A stretch of DNA of 64,000 nt, taken from assembly GCF_009912395.1 (NCBI RefSeq), contig NZ_WNDO01000003.1:62001-126000 (forward strand), in the 5' to 3' direction. Each line of letters begins with the position of its first letter. Positions within the stretch are counted from its first letter, which is position 1. Made by a program: the position numbers and the translations under genes. The notes under the pieces are model-generated. The model saw only the letters and a program-made list of their open reading frames with translations. It was not told where the DNA came from and ran no database searches. Below are positions 53,342 to 63,008 of this stretch, piece after piece. The stretch comes from Luteibacter sp. (GTDB lineage Bacteria; Pseudomonadota; Gammaproteobacteria; Xanthomonadales; Rhodanobacteraceae).

Positions 53342-54369
53342 TGTACGACCTGATCCGCCCCCTGCTCTTCACCCTCGACGCCGAAACCGCGCACGGCCTG
53401 ACCCTCTACGCCTCCGACGTCGCCCAGCGCAGCGGGTTGTCGAAGTGGATCAACACCCCGCCGGACAACCTACCGGTGACGGTGTTTGGCATCACCTTCC
53501 CGAACCCGGTCGGCCTCGCGGCCGGCCTGGACAAGAACGGCGAACACCTCGACGGACTCGCCGCGCTCGGCTTCGGCTTCGTGGAGATCGGCACGGTCAC
53601 CCCGCGCGCCCAGCCGGGCAACGACAAACCGCGCATGTTCCGCCTGCCGGAGTACAAGGCGGTGATCAACCGTCTGGGCTTCAACAACGGCGGCATCGAC
53701 GCGCTGGTGCGCAACGTGGAAAAGGCCACGTTCCGTGGCGTGCTCGGCATCAATATCGGCAAGAACAAGGACACGCCAAACGAGCGTGCCACCGACGATT
53801 ACCTGCTGTGTCTTGAGCGCGCCTATCCGCTCGCGAGCTATATCACGGTGAATATCTCCTCGCCGAACACGCAGGGCCTGCGCGACCTTCAGGAAGAGGA
53901 CACGCTGCACCGCTTCATCGGCACGCTGCGCGACGCGCAGGAGCGCCTCGCCGGACAGCACGGCAAGCGCAAGCCCATGCTGTTGAAGATCGCGCCCGAT
54001 CTCACCGAAGGTGAACTCGACGCCATCGCCGAGGTGCTGCTTGCCTCCGGGATCGACGGCGTGATCTGCACCAACACCACCATCGATCGCGACACCGTCG
54101 CGGGCTCGTCGCATGCAAACGAGACCGGCGGCCTCTCGGGCAAGCCACTGTTCGCAAAGTCCACCGCCGTACTGCGTGGCATGAAGGCCCGCGTCGGCGA
54201 CCGCCTGCCCATCATCGGCGTCGGCGGCATTCTCGATGGCGACAGTGCCGCCGAAAAGATGGAAGCCGGTGCCTCGCTCGTGCAGGTGTACTCCGGCCTC
54301 GTCTATCGGGGGCCGAAGCTGATCAACGAAGCAGTGACCGAGATCCGTCGCCGCGGAGTCGTCGCATGA
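53341..54369 (+). CDS. pyrD: dihydroorotate dehydrogenase (quinone)
   Basis: 342 aa, class 2. The N-terminal helical extension ([20 protein letters not shown]) docks on the membrane. [30 protein letters not shown], the catalytic Ser174 in [14 protein letters not shown] and [20 protein letters not shown] are in order. It oxidises dihydroorotate to orotate with quinone as acceptor in pyrimidine synthesis. The reading frame is open upstream, but this ATG, on the stop of the methyltransferase, gives the family N-terminus. It overlaps murB by 4 bp. Confidence 0.97.
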   Translation: MYDLIRPLLFTLDAETAHGLTLYASDVAQRSGLSKWINTPPDNLPVTVFGITFPNPVGLAAGLDKNGEHLDGLAALGFGFVEIGTVTPRAQPGNDKPRMFRLPEYKAVINRLGFNNGGIDALVRNVEKATFRGVLGINIGKNKDTPNERATDDYLLCLERAYPLASYITVNISSPNTQGLRDLQEEDTLHRFIGTLRDAQERLAGQHGKRKPMLLKIAPDLTEGELDAIAEVLLASGIDGVICTNTTIDRDTVAGSSHANETGGLSGKPLFAKSTAVLRGMKARVGDRLPIIGVGGILDGDSAAEKMEAGASLVQVYSGLVYRGPKLINEAVTEIRRRGVVA

Positions 54370-55412
54370 GCCTGAACAACGCCCCGGTCGACATGGGCGG
54401 CTTCACGCTCACCTCCGAGGCGCCGATGGCCGGCCGCAACACGCTGCGTGTGGACGCCCGCGCGACGCTGCTGGCCGAGGTGCACGATCCGGTGAAGATT
54501 CCCGAGTTGCTCGCCTACCCCGCCGTGAAGAGCGGCAAGGTGCTGGTGCTCGGCGAAGGCAGCAACATGCTCATCAAGGGCGACATCGACGGTACCGTGC
54601 TCGCCATGGCCAACCGTGGCGTCGAAACCTTCCAGCGCGACGATCGCGTATTGATCCGCGTAGCGGCCGGGGAACGCTGGGACGACTTCGTGCGCTGGTC
54701 GCTGGGCCAGGGCTACGCGGGCCTGGAAAACCTGATCCTCATTCCCGGCACGGTCGGTGCCGCGCCGATCCAGAACATTGGCGCGTATGGCGTCGAGGTC
54801 GCGGAGTTCATCGATACCGTCGAAGCCTGGGACACGCACGCCCAAGCGTTCGTCGTGCTCGACAAGGCCGCGTGCGCGTTCTCGTATCGCCATTCCAGCT
54901 TCAAGCAGCAGGCGGGACGCTGGATCGTGGTGGCCGTAACGTTCGCCCTGCCGCGCGAACGACCGCTGTCGCTGGATTACGCGGGCATCCGCGAAGAGAT
55001 CCAGAAGATGGGTATCGAACGCCCGACGCCTTACCACGTCGCCGAAGCGGTGGTACGCCTGCGCTCGCGCAAGCTGCCGGATCCGGCGGTGATCGGCAAT
55101 GCGGGCAGCTTCTTCAAGAATCCCATCGTCGGCCAGCCCAAGGCCGATGCCCTCGCCCTGGCGCATCCGGGCCTGCCCGTGTGGCCGCATGCGGGGGGCA
55201 CCGCGAAGATATCCGCCGCCTGGCTGATCGAGTCGGCGGGTTTCAAGGGCGAACGCGACGGCGATGCCGGCATGTCCAACCGGCATGCGCTGGTGCTGGT
55301 GAACCACGGCAAGGCGACGGGGCCGCAGTTGTGGACCTTTGCACAGAAGGTGATCGCCGGCGTCGAGTCGAAGTTCGGCGTGACGCTTGAGCCCGAACCT
55401 TTGGTCATCTGA
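54366..55412 (+). CDS. murB: UDP-N-acetylenolpyruvoylglucosamine reductase
   Basis: 348 aa, type I MurB. The FAD domain has [13 protein letters not shown] and [20 protein letters not shown]; Arg175 (YRHSSFK) and Ser248 ([10 protein letters not shown]) are catalytic. It makes UDP-MurNAc in peptidoglycan synthesis. The 4-bp overlap with pyrD is a common gamma-proteobacterial coupling. A REP pair follows about 25 bp downstream. Confidence 0.97.
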   Translation: MSLNNAPVDMGGFTLTSEAPMAGRNTLRVDARATLLAEVHDPVKIPELLAYPAVKSGKVLVLGEGSNMLIKGDIDGTVLAMANRGVETFQRDDRVLIRVAAGERWDDFVRWSLGQGYAGLENLILIPGTVGAAPIQNIGAYGVEVAEFIDTVEAWDTHAQAFVVLDKAACAFSYRHSSFKQQAGRWIVVAVTFALPRERPLSLDYAGIREEIQKMGIERPTPYHVAEAVVRLRSRKLPDPAVIGNAGSFFKNPIVGQPKADALALAHPGLPVWPHAGGTAKISAAWLIESAGFKGERDGDAGMSNRHALVLVNHGKATGPQLWTFAQKVIAGVESKFGVTLEPEPLVI

Positions 55413-55435
55413 CGACAGGTGCCTCAAATCGCTGT

Positions 55436-55504
55436 TGTAGGAACGCGCTTGCGCGCGATGGGTCTTGCCGCGAGCACCCATCGCGCGCAAGCGCGCTCCT
55501 ACAA
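55436..55504. repeat. REP-like inverted pair
   Basis: TTGTAGGAACGCGCTTGCGC and the inverted CGCGCAAGCGCGCTCCTACA with ~20 bp between, 24 bp after murB. The left arm has a GAA in place of GAG. Confidence 0.87.
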
Positions 55505-55552
55505 AAGAAGGGCTGGATCATGTACACGTTTGGGTGCCACGAGAACCTGAAC

Positions 55553-55583
55553 TGTAGGAGCGTGCTTGCACGCGATCCCGCGA
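55553..55583. repeat. REP-like half element
   Basis: A single diverged core (TGTAGGAGCGTGCTTGCACG), the only copy with TG/CA in the palindrome arms, where both arms changed together so that the hairpin is kept. The ~70-bp gap to the paired element and the rest of the 213-bp region hold no gene. Confidence 0.75.
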
Positions 55584-55626
55584 CAGCGCCACCGAGGGAT
55601 CGCAGGCATGCTGCCTGGCGTCGCCG

Positions 55627-56427
55627 TTAGCTGAGCGTACCCAGCCAGGTCAGTTCGGATTCGGAGAATCCCGCCTCGCGACGGGCGTCGAGGTTGAACG
55701 GTCCGCGCAGCGAACCGTGCATGTAGTCGTTGAGCAAGGTCGCGAACGTCGCTTCCGGCTCGATGCCGTCGCGTTCGCAGCAATAATGGAACCAGCGCGT
55801 GCCCGCGGCGACGTGGGCCACTTCCTCGCGCAGGATCACGTCCAGGATCGCCACCGTGCGGTCATCACCCTGCTTGCGCAGGCGATCCATCATGCCCGGC
55901 GTAACGTCGAGGCCGCGCGCTTCCAGTACGCGCGGCACCAGCGCCATGCGCGCGGTGTCGCTGTGCGCCGTCTTTTCGGCCATGTCCCACAGGCCGTTGT
56001 GCGCGTCGAAGTCACCGTAGGCGTGGCCCAGCTCGGCCAGTCGCCCGGACAGCATCGTGTAATGCCGAGCCTCATCGTTGGCGCACGATGCCCAGTCGCG
56101 ATAGTACGCGACAGGCTTGCCCCGGAAGCGATACACCGCGTCCCAGGCCAGGTCGATGGCGTTGAATTCAATATGTGCGATGGCATGCACCAGCGCGGCG
56201 CGCCCTTCGGCCGAGCCGAGGCCTCGCTGCGAAAGCTCGCGCGGCGAAACGAGCCGGGGGCGTTCAGGCCGCCCAGGCAGGGCAATCGGCAGCGCGGGCG
56301 GCGACGCCTCGTCGGGACGAAGTTCGTCCCGGCACAAGGCGTCCCAGGTGGCGAAGGTCAGCCGGACCTTCTCGGCCGGATCGGCCGCATCGAGGCAACG
56401 GCGGGCGGCGGCGTGGAGATCGTGCAT
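55627..56427 (-). CDS. DUF455 ferritin-like protein
   Basis: 266 aa. HAIAHIEFNAIDLAWDAVY, CANDEARHYTMLSGRLAELG and REEVAHVAAGTRWFHYCCE give the Glu/His iron-ligand pattern of the DUF455 ferritin-like helical bundle. It may be a di-iron oxidoreductase; the substrate is unknown. It lies 39 bp after purF on the same strand, the last gene of the folC-dedD-cvpA-purF group. Confidence 0.88.
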   Translation of the reverse strand: MHDLHAAARRCLDAADPAEKVRLTFATWDALCRDELRPDEASPPALPIALPGRPERPRLVSPRELSQRGLGSAEGRAALVHAIAHIEFNAIDLAWDAVYRFRGKPVAYYRDWASCANDEARHYTMLSGRLAELGHAYGDFDAHNGLWDMAEKTAHSDTARMALVPRVLEARGLDVTPGMMDRLRKQGDDRTVAILDVILREEVAHVAAGTRWFHYCCERDGIEPEATFATLLNDYMHGSLRGPFNLDARREAGFSESELTWLGTLS

Positions 56428-56466
56428 GGCGATGGATGGCGGCGCGACGGACGCGCCGCCGGATCC

Positions 56467-57945
56467 TCAGGCGCTGCGACGCTCGTTCTTGGCCGAATCC
56501 GAGCGCATGGTCTCCTGCTGCTGCAGGAAGTCCTTGTCCACGCCCGTGACGTATTCGCCCGAGAAGCAGGAGGTGTCGAAACGCTTCAGGTCGTCGTTGC
56601 CATCGGACACGGCCCAGATCAGGTCTTCGAGATCCTGGTAGACCAGCCAGTCGGCACCGAGCGCCTTCTCCACTTCTTCCACCGTACGACCGGCCGCGAC
56701 CAGTTCGGACGTCGCCGGCATGTCGATGCCGTATACGTTCGGGAAGCGCACCGGCGGCGCGGCGGACGCGAAGTAGACGTTCTTGGCACCGGCATCGCGG
56801 GCCATCTGGATGATCTGGCGTGAGGTGGTGCCACGGACGATCGAGTCGTCCACCAGCAGCACGTTCTTCTTGCGGAATTCGAGGTCGATGGCGTTGAGCT
56901 TGCGACGCACGGATTTCACGCGCTCGCCCTGCCCCGGCATGATGAATGTGCGACCGATATAACGGTTCTTCACCAGGCCCTCACGCATCGGCACGCCGAG
57001 CGCCTGCGCCAGCGAGCTGGCCGCGGTGCGCGACGTATCGGGAATGGGGATCACGGCGTCGATACCATGGTCGGGACCGCGCTCGCGCAGGATCTTCTCA
57101 GCCAGCTTCTCGCCCATGCGCAGGCGGGCCTTGTAGACGGAGACGTCCTCCATCATCGAGTCCGGACGCGCGAGGTACACGTATTCGAAGATGCACGGCG
57201 TATGCACGGCGCCCTCGGCGCAGCGCTGCGCGTGGAGTTCGCCGCCTTCGGTGACGATCACGGCTTCGCCCGGCGCGATATCGCGCACGCGGTTGAAGCC
57301 GAGCACGTCGAGGGCGACGGATTCGGAAGCGATGGCGTACTCGCGGCCGTCGGCGGTGACGCGCTCGCCGAGCACCAGCGGGCGGATGCCGTTCGGGTCG
57401 CGGAAGGCGATGAGGCCATAGCCAAGCACCAGCGCAATGCAGGCGTAGCCGCCCTGGGCGCGCGCGTGCACGCGCGAAACCGCCTTGAAGACGTGCTCCG
57501 GCGTGAGGTCGCCGCGATCATCCACCTGCAGTTCGTGCGCGAGCACGTTGAGCAGCACTTCCGAGTCGGAATCAGTGTCGATGTGGCGACGATCGTCCTC
57601 GAACATCTCGCGACGCAGGGTCTCGGTGTTCACCAGGTTGCCGTTGTGCGCGAACGCGATGCCGTAGGGCGAGTTCACGTAGAACGGCTGGGCTTCTTCC
57701 ATGCCTTCGGAGCCGGCCGTGGGGTAGCGGCAGTGGCCGAGGCCGATGCGGCCGCGCAGCTTGCTCACGCCCGCCGAGTTGAAGACGTCGCGAACCAGGC
57801 CGTTGCCCTTGTGCAGGCGCAGGCGCGCGCCGTCCACGGTGGCGATGCCGGCGGCATCCTGCCCGCGATGTTGCAGGACGGTCAGGCCGTCATACAGGGC
57901 CGATGCCACTTCCGTGGTACCGACGATGCCGATGATTCCGCACAT
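56467..57945 (-). CDS. purF: amidophosphoribosyltransferase
   Basis: 492 aa. The N-terminal nucleophile is Cys2 (MCGIIGIVG), with LQHRGQDAAGI and GLGHCRYPTAGS of the glutaminase domain; VLLVDDSIVRGTTSRQI is the PRPP-binding loop. It makes phosphoribosylamine from PRPP and glutamine, the first step of purine synthesis. It follows cvpA by 13 bp, a conserved pairing. Confidence 0.98.
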   Translation of the reverse strand: MCGIIGIVGTTEVASALYDGLTVLQHRGQDAAGIATVDGARLRLHKGNGLVRDVFNSAGVSKLRGRIGLGHCRYPTAGSEGMEEAQPFYVNSPYGIAFAHNGNLVNTETLRREMFEDDRRHIDTDSDSEVLLNVLAHELQVDDRGDLTPEHVFKAVSRVHARAQGGYACIALVLGYGLIAFRDPNGIRPLVLGERVTADGREYAIASESVALDVLGFNRVRDIAPGEAVIVTEGGELHAQRCAEGAVHTPCIFEYVYLARPDSMMEDVSVYKARLRMGEKLAEKILRERGPDHGIDAVIPIPDTSRTAASSLAQALGVPMREGLVKNRYIGRTFIMPGQGERVKSVRRKLNAIDLEFRKKNVLLVDDSIVRGTTSRQIIQMARDAGAKNVYFASAAPPVRFPNVYGIDMPATSELVAAGRTVEEVEKALGADWLVYQDLEDLIWAVSDGNDDLKRFDTSCFSGEYVTGVDKDFLQQQETMRSDSAKNERRSA

Positions 57946-57958
57946 GGGAGTTGCCTTC

Positions 57959-58597
57959 CTAAGGATGAGCCGCCGTGGAGGAGGCGGCAGGTTTAGCGTT
58001 GTTGTCTTGGCGCGGGGTCTGGCCGGGGAGCGCCAGGTCGCGGAGTTTCATGAGATCGCCACTGCTGGGGAGCTGGACGTCCGGCATTTTAATGTTCTCG
58101 AGCGCCGGCTGGTGCAAATATTGACGAATATTGGGTGGAATCTGCTGGCCGATCCACGCGGCGGGCGCGGCAAACTGGCCCAGCATGGTCGATTGGCGCC
58201 ACCACGGATCGTTGGGCAGCGGAGTAAAACCAAGCAGGAACACCACGAAGCTCACGATCAGTACGCCACGGGCCAGGCCGAAAAGCATGCCGCACAAGCG
58301 ATCCGTGCCGCCGAGACCCGTGCTCGACACGAGCCGGGAAACCATGAACCGCACCACCGCGCCGAGCAACAACACGCCGACGAAGCAAAGCCCGTAGCCG
58401 ATAGCCGCACGGGCCGTGGGAACCGAGACGGTGCCGGCGAAGTAGTTCGACAGCGACGGACCGAACGCCCAGGCCACGCCAAAGGCGACCACCCAGATGA
58501 CCAGCGATAACACCTCGGAAATGAGGCCTCGCGCGAGGCCGATCAAGACCGAGATGAACAGCACGGCCAGGATCGTGTAATCGGCCCAGTTGTTCAT
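57959..58597 (-). CDS. cvpA: CvpA family membrane protein
   Basis: 212 aa, with four membrane segments, including ILAVLFISVLIGLARGLISE, VLSLVIWVVAFGVAWAFG and AAIGYGLCFVGVLLLGAVVR. LGGTDRLCGMLFGLARGVL is the CvpA signature. It is involved in envelope function (colicin V production in Escherichia) and is nearly always next to purF. The C-terminal ~60 residues are a hydrophilic Pro/Ala-rich tail. Confidence 0.95.
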   Translation of the reverse strand: MNNWADYTILAVLFISVLIGLARGLISEVLSLVIWVVAFGVAWAFGPSLSNYFAGTVSVPTARAAIGYGLCFVGVLLLGAVVRFMVSRLVSSTGLGGTDRLCGMLFGLARGVLIVSFVVFLLGFTPLPNDPWWRQSTMLGQFAAPAAWIGQQIPPNIRQYLHQPALENIKMPDVQLPSSGDLMKLRDLALPGQTPRQDNNAKPAASSTAAHP

Positions 58598-58639
58598 TTG
58601 CCCCCTCCCTAGCCTGAATGCCTGTGGCGACGACGGCGC

Positions 58640-59719
58640 TTAAGGCGCCGTCACCACCACACCGTCGAGGCCGACCTTGGCCTTGATCTGGTCTTTGAGG
58701 CGCACCGCATCGTCTCGCTGCGTCTGCGGGCCGGCGCGCACGCGCCAGAGCTTCGCACCGCTGCTGGAGGACACGGTATCGACATAGCCGGAGATGCCGG
58801 CGCCACGGAGCTTGTCGCGCAGGCGACCGGCCTCGGCCTCGCTGCTGACGGCCGCAACCTGCACGGCGAAGCCGCCGGCACGCGGGGCGGCGGCAGGCAC
58901 GGCCGCAGCGGCGGCGGGCGAAGCAGCTGCCGGCTGGGGAGCCGCGGCCGCCGGTTTGGCGGGTGCCGGCACATCGGCGGTGGCCGTCTCGGCCTTGCCC
59001 GAAAGCGTGGCCGGCGCACCGGGCACGGCGGCGGTGATCTTCAGGCGGGCGGCCTCGGCGGCGGCGCGGGTCTCGAAGGGACCGGCGTTGACGCGCGTCA
59101 GCGCCTTGCCGCCCTGGTTGACCGCCGTCGCGGTGACCGGATAGCCCAGCGCACGCACCTTCTGCACCAGGGCATCCGCCTTGGAGTGGTCGGCGTACGC
59201 GCTCAGGTTGATCGAGAAGCTGCCGCGCGCGGCGGTGCCGGGCACCTGTGCCGGTGCGGGCGGCGGCGTGGCGACCGTCGGTGCAGGCGCGGTCGCCACC
59301 GGCTTGACCGGCTTCGGCGTGGCGGGAGCCGTGCTCTTCGCGGGGGCCTGGGGCTGGTTGGCGAAGTCTTCCGGCAACGCGTCCGCGGGCTTGCGCGAGG
59401 CGATATTCACGGAGGCGACGCGGTCGCTTCCGACCGGCTGGGCGCCGGTGTTGCCGGCCACCGGGGCCGCGGCGGGCTGCGCCGGGCTATTCGCCGACGC
59501 CACCGGCTGCGGCGCGGAAACGGCACCGCTGCCGTTCGGGGAGACATCGAGCGTGCGGGCCTGCAGCTCGCGATCGGGGGCCGGGGGAATCTCCAGGCTG
59601 ACGGTCTGCTCGGTGTCGCCCTTGGGCGGTGCGCTGGAAAAAAGCATCGGCACGAACAGGACCAACAGCGCGATCAGAACAGCGGCACCCAACAGGCGTG
59701 TTTTCAAGGAAGGCTCCAT
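58640..59719 (-). CDS. dedD: SPOR-domain protein, DedD-like, with two SPOR domains
   Basis: 359 aa. One N-terminal membrane helix (RLLGAAVLIALLVLFVPMLF, 8-27) is followed by a Pro/Ala linker, a first SPOR domain (~167-240, SFSINLSAYADHSKADALV) and, after a second Ala/Pro linker, a second SPOR domain (~282-359, GGFAVQVAAVSSEAEAGRL). SPOR domains bind glycan strands without stem peptides at the division site. Escherichia DedD has one SPOR domain; the doubling here is notable. ATG at 59719 gives the DedD-like start (EPSLKTRLLGA). Confidence 0.92.
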   Translation of the reverse strand: MEPSLKTRLLGAAVLIALLVLFVPMLFSSAPPKGDTEQTVSLEIPPAPDRELQARTLDVSPNGSGAVSAPQPVASANSPAQPAAAPVAGNTGAQPVGSDRVASVNIASRKPADALPEDFANQPQAPAKSTAPATPKPVKPVATAPAPTVATPPPAPAQVPGTAARGSFSINLSAYADHSKADALVQKVRALGYPVTATAVNQGGKALTRVNAGPFETRAAAEAARLKITAAVPGAPATLSGKAETATADVPAPAKPAAAAPQPAAASPAAAAAVPAAAPRAGGFAVQVAAVSSEAEAGRLRDKLRGAGISGYVDTVSSSSGAKLWRVRAGPQTQRDDAVRLKDQIKAKVGLDGVVVTAP

Positions 59720-59795
59720 ACGACCGGCGCAATGCGGATCGTCGCGATTATAACCGTCAAAGGAGCCCCCCGCCGCCCTGCACCTCGAAGGGCGT

Positions 59796-61064
59796 TCACT
59801 TCCCGGAGGATAAGGCGGCGCTCGCGACGAAGAAGGAGCCGAACACCAGTACGGTGTCGTCCTCGCTCGCGGCATCGCGCGCCGCCGCCCAAGCGCTGTC
59901 CACGCTCGGGAAGGCCTCCGCTTCTGCGTCGGGCAGCGTCGCCGAAAGACTGGCCATGAGCGCGCCTTCGCCCAGGCCACGTGGCGTGTCGCGATCGAGC
60001 GCGGCGAGGTACCAGCGGGCGACGCGCGTGCCGAGCGCGGCGATCACACCGGCAGTGTCTTTGTCCGAAAGCGCGCCATACACCGCGAACACGCGCCCCT
60101 TCGGGCGCTCGGCATCGAGCCATTCCGCCAGCGCCCGGGCCGCCTGCGGGTTGTGTCCCACGTCCACGAGCGTCAGCGGCCGTTCGCCGATGCGCTGGAG
60201 CCGACCGGACACGCGCACGCGCCGCAACGCGTCGGCGATGGCCGCCGAGGACAGCGACAGTCGATCGCGCAACGCATGCAGCACCGCGATCGCCGTCGCC
60301 GCGTTGGCGAACTGCACGGGCGCGTCGAGCGCCGGACGCGGCAGGTCGTGGACGGTTCCGTCGCGATGGCTCCAGCGCCAGCCATCATCGCCCAGCATCT
60401 GGACGCTGAAGTCCTGCCCTGCCCGCTTCACCTGCGCACCGATGTCGCGCAGCGCGTCGAGCAGGCCAGCAGGGGGTGCGTCCTCGCCGACGATGGCGGG
60501 CCGGTCAGCCCGTGCAATGCCGGCCTTTTCGCGACCGATGCTGTCGCGATCGTTGCCCAGCCAGTCCTGGTGGTCGAGATCGATGGTGGTGATCGCCACG
60601 GCGTCCGCGTCCACGATGTTCACCGCGTCAAGGCGCCCGCCAAGGCCCACCTCGAGGATCGCCACGTCCAGCGACGCGCGAGACATCAGATCGATGGCGG
60701 CCAGCGTGCCAAATTCGAAATAGGTCTGCGGGATGGCGCCCCGAGCCTCCTCGATGCGCTCGAACGACGCCACCAGCGCCTCGTCGGACGCGTCCTCGCC
60801 GAGCAGGCGAATGCGCTCGTTGTAATGGATCAGGTGGGGCGAGGTGTAGCAACCGACGCGGTATCCCGCCTCGCCCAGCATCGCTTCCAGCAACGCGACC
60901 GTGGAGCCCTTGCCATTGGTTCCGCCCACCGTGATGACGATGGGCGCGGGCCGGGGCGAGCCCATCGCGCGCCAGACGGCGCCGACGCGATCCAGTCCCA
61001 TGTCGATGCCGACGGTGTGGACGCTCTCCTGATAGGAAAGCCATTCGGCGAGAGTGCGGGTCAT
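59796..61064 (-). CDS. folC: folylpolyglutamate synthase/dihydrofolate synthase
   Basis: 422 aa. The ATP loop GGTNGKGST (47-55), YTSPHLIHYNERI, AILEVGLGGRLDAVNIVDAD and DLDHQDWLGND are the FolC/Mur ligase motifs. It adds glutamate to dihydropteroate and folates. The gene overlaps the upstream acetyltransferase by 4 bp. In related genomes accD often precedes folC; here that place is taken by the acetyltransferase gene. Confidence 0.97.
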   Translation of the reverse strand: MTRTLAEWLSYQESVHTVGIDMGLDRVGAVWRAMGSPRPAPIVITVGGTNGKGSTVALLEAMLGEAGYRVGCYTSPHLIHYNERIRLLGEDASDEALVASFERIEEARGAIPQTYFEFGTLAAIDLMSRASLDVAILEVGLGGRLDAVNIVDADAVAITTIDLDHQDWLGNDRDSIGREKAGIARADRPAIVGEDAPPAGLLDALRDIGAQVKRAGQDFSVQMLGDDGWRWSHRDGTVHDLPRPALDAPVQFANAATAIAVLHALRDRLSLSSAAIADALRRVRVSGRLQRIGERPLTLVDVGHNPQAARALAEWLDAERPKGRVFAVYGALSDKDTAGVIAALGTRVARWYLAALDRDTPRGLGEGALMASLSATLPDAEAEAFPSVDSAWAAARDAASEDDTVLVFGSFFVASAALSSGK

Positions 61065-61687
61065 GCGGGGTCCTTGGCGCGGTCGATGCCGCGCATCCAG
61101 AAATCGAGGGTGTGTTCGCGAGCAAGCACGTCGCCGTGCTCCTTCCAGGAAAGCGTGCAGGCCATGCCGGCCACGGGCGCGTAGCCGCGCGCATGCCAGA
61201 AGGCGTCGTTGGGCCGATACCCCATGGGAGCGCGTGGATCGGCCGGATCGCGTCTCACCGAGCAGAAGGCGGTCCAGCGGAAATCCCCGGCCGAGCGCAC
61301 GTGCCGCTCACGGGCATCGAAGAAGGCGTGCCCCACGCCTCGGCCGCGCCAGGGCGGCAGCAGCACGGATTCGCCGAAATAGAAGATGTCCTCCAGCGCC
61401 ATGCCGCGCGCCAGGAAGGGGCTCTGGAAAGCCTCCCCATCGTCGGCCAGCGGGATGCCCGTGGAGGCGCCGACGGCCTCTCCGGCGTCGTTCCGGGCAA
61501 CCACGCAGACGCTACGGGGTGAACCCGCGTACGCGGCGAGGTACTCTTTCTCATATCCGAAGTCGCCTTCGTAGAGATACGGCCAGTCGCGGAACACCGC
61601 GATACGCAACGCGGCGAGTTCCTCGATCACCGGCAGGATGGCGTCGCCCACATGGACGCCGACGGTGATCCCGGGAGTGTGTCGCAT
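61061..61687 (-). CDS. GNAT family N-acetyltransferase
   Basis: 208 aa. IFYFGESVLLPPWRGRGVGH with HAFFDARERHVR is the acetyl-CoA-binding motif; YLYEGDFGYEKEYLAAY and GYRPNDAFWHARGYAPVAGM are conserved in a group of putative acetyltransferases. The substrate is unknown. It is the first gene of the folC group, with ATG at 61687 chosen because the upstream frame is not like the family. It is divergent from the sterol-desaturase gene with a 96-bp gap. Confidence 0.87.
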   Translation of the reverse strand: MRHTPGITVGVHVGDAILPVIEELAALRIAVFRDWPYLYEGDFGYEKEYLAAYAGSPRSVCVVARNDAGEAVGASTGIPLADDGEAFQSPFLARGMALEDIFYFGESVLLPPWRGRGVGHAFFDARERHVRSAGDFRWTAFCSVRRDPADPRAPMGYRPNDAFWHARGYAPVAGMACTLSWKEHGDVLAREHTLDFWMRGIDRAKDPA

Positions 61688-61783
61688 GGCGGAAAGCCCA
61701 ACGAAAGAGGCGTGAAGCTTAATGTTGCAACCGGTCGCGCGCATCCCCTTGGCGCGACCCTTCGAAAGACAAAGGTTTATCGC

Positions 61784-62887
61784 ATGTTCGCGCCGTGGTC
61801 CCACCTGGTCGACTGGACGAGCGTCCACGCCATCGTCCCCTTTCTCAGCCTGCTGCATCTCAACGGCCTGGCAGGCGACCCGCGGGAAATCGCCGAGGCG
61901 ATCCTGATCTCGCTGCTGCAGGTCGGCATCATCGCCTTCCTGTTCCGCCCGCTGGAAACGCTGGCGCCCGCCGAGAAGTGGACCGATCGCAAGCTGACGA
62001 AAGTCGACTGGCAATACACGCTCATGATGCTGCTGGGCATCTTCCCGATGTTCAGCTATCTCGTGCTGACGCCGATCAGCAACTATTTCGGCGGCGCCGA
62101 CGCCTCGCCGGGCGACGAGTCACTGCTGGGCATCGTGCACCTGATCCCGGCACTGAAGGACCATCCGCTGGTCCTTTTCATCGTCTATTACGCGATCTAC
62201 GACCTCGTCTATTACTGGATGCACCGCCTGCAGCACGCGTTGCCGTGGTGGTGGGCCCTGCACAGCATGCACCACAGCACGCGACAGATGAGCTGCTGGG
62301 CGAACGATCGCGGCAGCCTCGTCGACGGCTTCCTGCAATCGATGGTGCTGGCCGGCGTCGGCCTGATCATCGGTGTAGCGCCCACGGAATTCGCGTGGCT
62401 GATGCTGCTGGGCGAACTGGTGCAGAACTTCTCGCACGCCAATGTCCGCGTCCGTTTCGGACCGGTGTTCGACCGCCTGCTGGTCTCGCCGAAGTTCCAT
62501 CGTCTGCATCACATGCTGGTGGATCCGGATCGCCCCGATCTGCACAACTGCAATTTCGGCCAGGTCTTCTCCATCTGGGACGTGGTCTTCGGCACCGCGC
62601 TCTATAACGAGCCCATCCGCCCCACCGGCGTGGGTGATCCGATGGTGGACGCGGACAACGACAAGGGCCTGGTGGGCCTGCACTGGGCCGCCTTCCGCCG
62701 GTTCTGGGGCGCGGTCACCAGCAAGGCTGGCTGGAAGCTCGGCGACGTCGCCTTCGGCGAGGATTACCGCCCGATCCCGGTGAGCGAGATCGACCTGCAC
62801 GCGCTTGAGGCCGGGCATGGGGTGAGGCGCAAGTCGGACATCGTGACCGAAGCGCCGGTCCTGCAGGCGGAACAAGCCACCCCGTAG
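61784..62887 (+). CDS. sterol desaturase/fatty acid hydroxylase family protein
   Basis: 367 aa. The iron-binding His clusters are HRLQH (147-151), HSMHH (160-164) and HRLHH (near 245), within a multi-helix membrane protein (AEAILISLLQVGIIAFLF; LVLFIVYYAIYDLVYYWMH). It is probably a membrane di-iron hydroxylase or desaturase acting on a lipid. The substrate is unknown. The TAG stop is the first triplet of a REP pair. Confidence 0.9.
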   Translation: MFAPWSHLVDWTSVHAIVPFLSLLHLNGLAGDPREIAEAILISLLQVGIIAFLFRPLETLAPAEKWTDRKLTKVDWQYTLMMLLGIFPMFSYLVLTPISNYFGGADASPGDESLLGIVHLIPALKDHPLVLFIVYYAIYDLVYYWMHRLQHALPWWWALHSMHHSTRQMSCWANDRGSLVDGFLQSMVLAGVGLIIGVAPTEFAWLMLLGELVQNFSHANVRVRFGPVFDRLLVSPKFHRLHHMLVDPDRPDLHNCNFGQVFSIWDVVFGTALYNEPIRPTGVGDPMVDADNDKGLVGLHWAAFRRFWGAVTSKAGWKLGDVAFGEDYRPIPVSEIDLHALEAGHGVRRKSDIVTEAPVLQAEQATP

Positions 62888-62949
62888 GAGCGCGCTTGCG
62901 CGCGATCCAGGCCGCCGCCAGTCCCATCGCGCGCAAGCGCGCTCCTACA
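62884..62949. repeat. REP-like inverted pair
   Basis: CGTAGGAGCGCGCTTGCGCG and the inverted CGCGCAAGCGCGCTCCTACA with ~20 bp between. It overlaps the last codons of the sterol-desaturase-family gene and gives its TAG stop (62885-62887). Confidence 0.88.
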
Positions 62950-63008
62950 GGTGTGATCGTCGCGTCGTAGCGCGCGATGGGGCGGGTGACACGGCTACAA
63001 TCCGCGCC

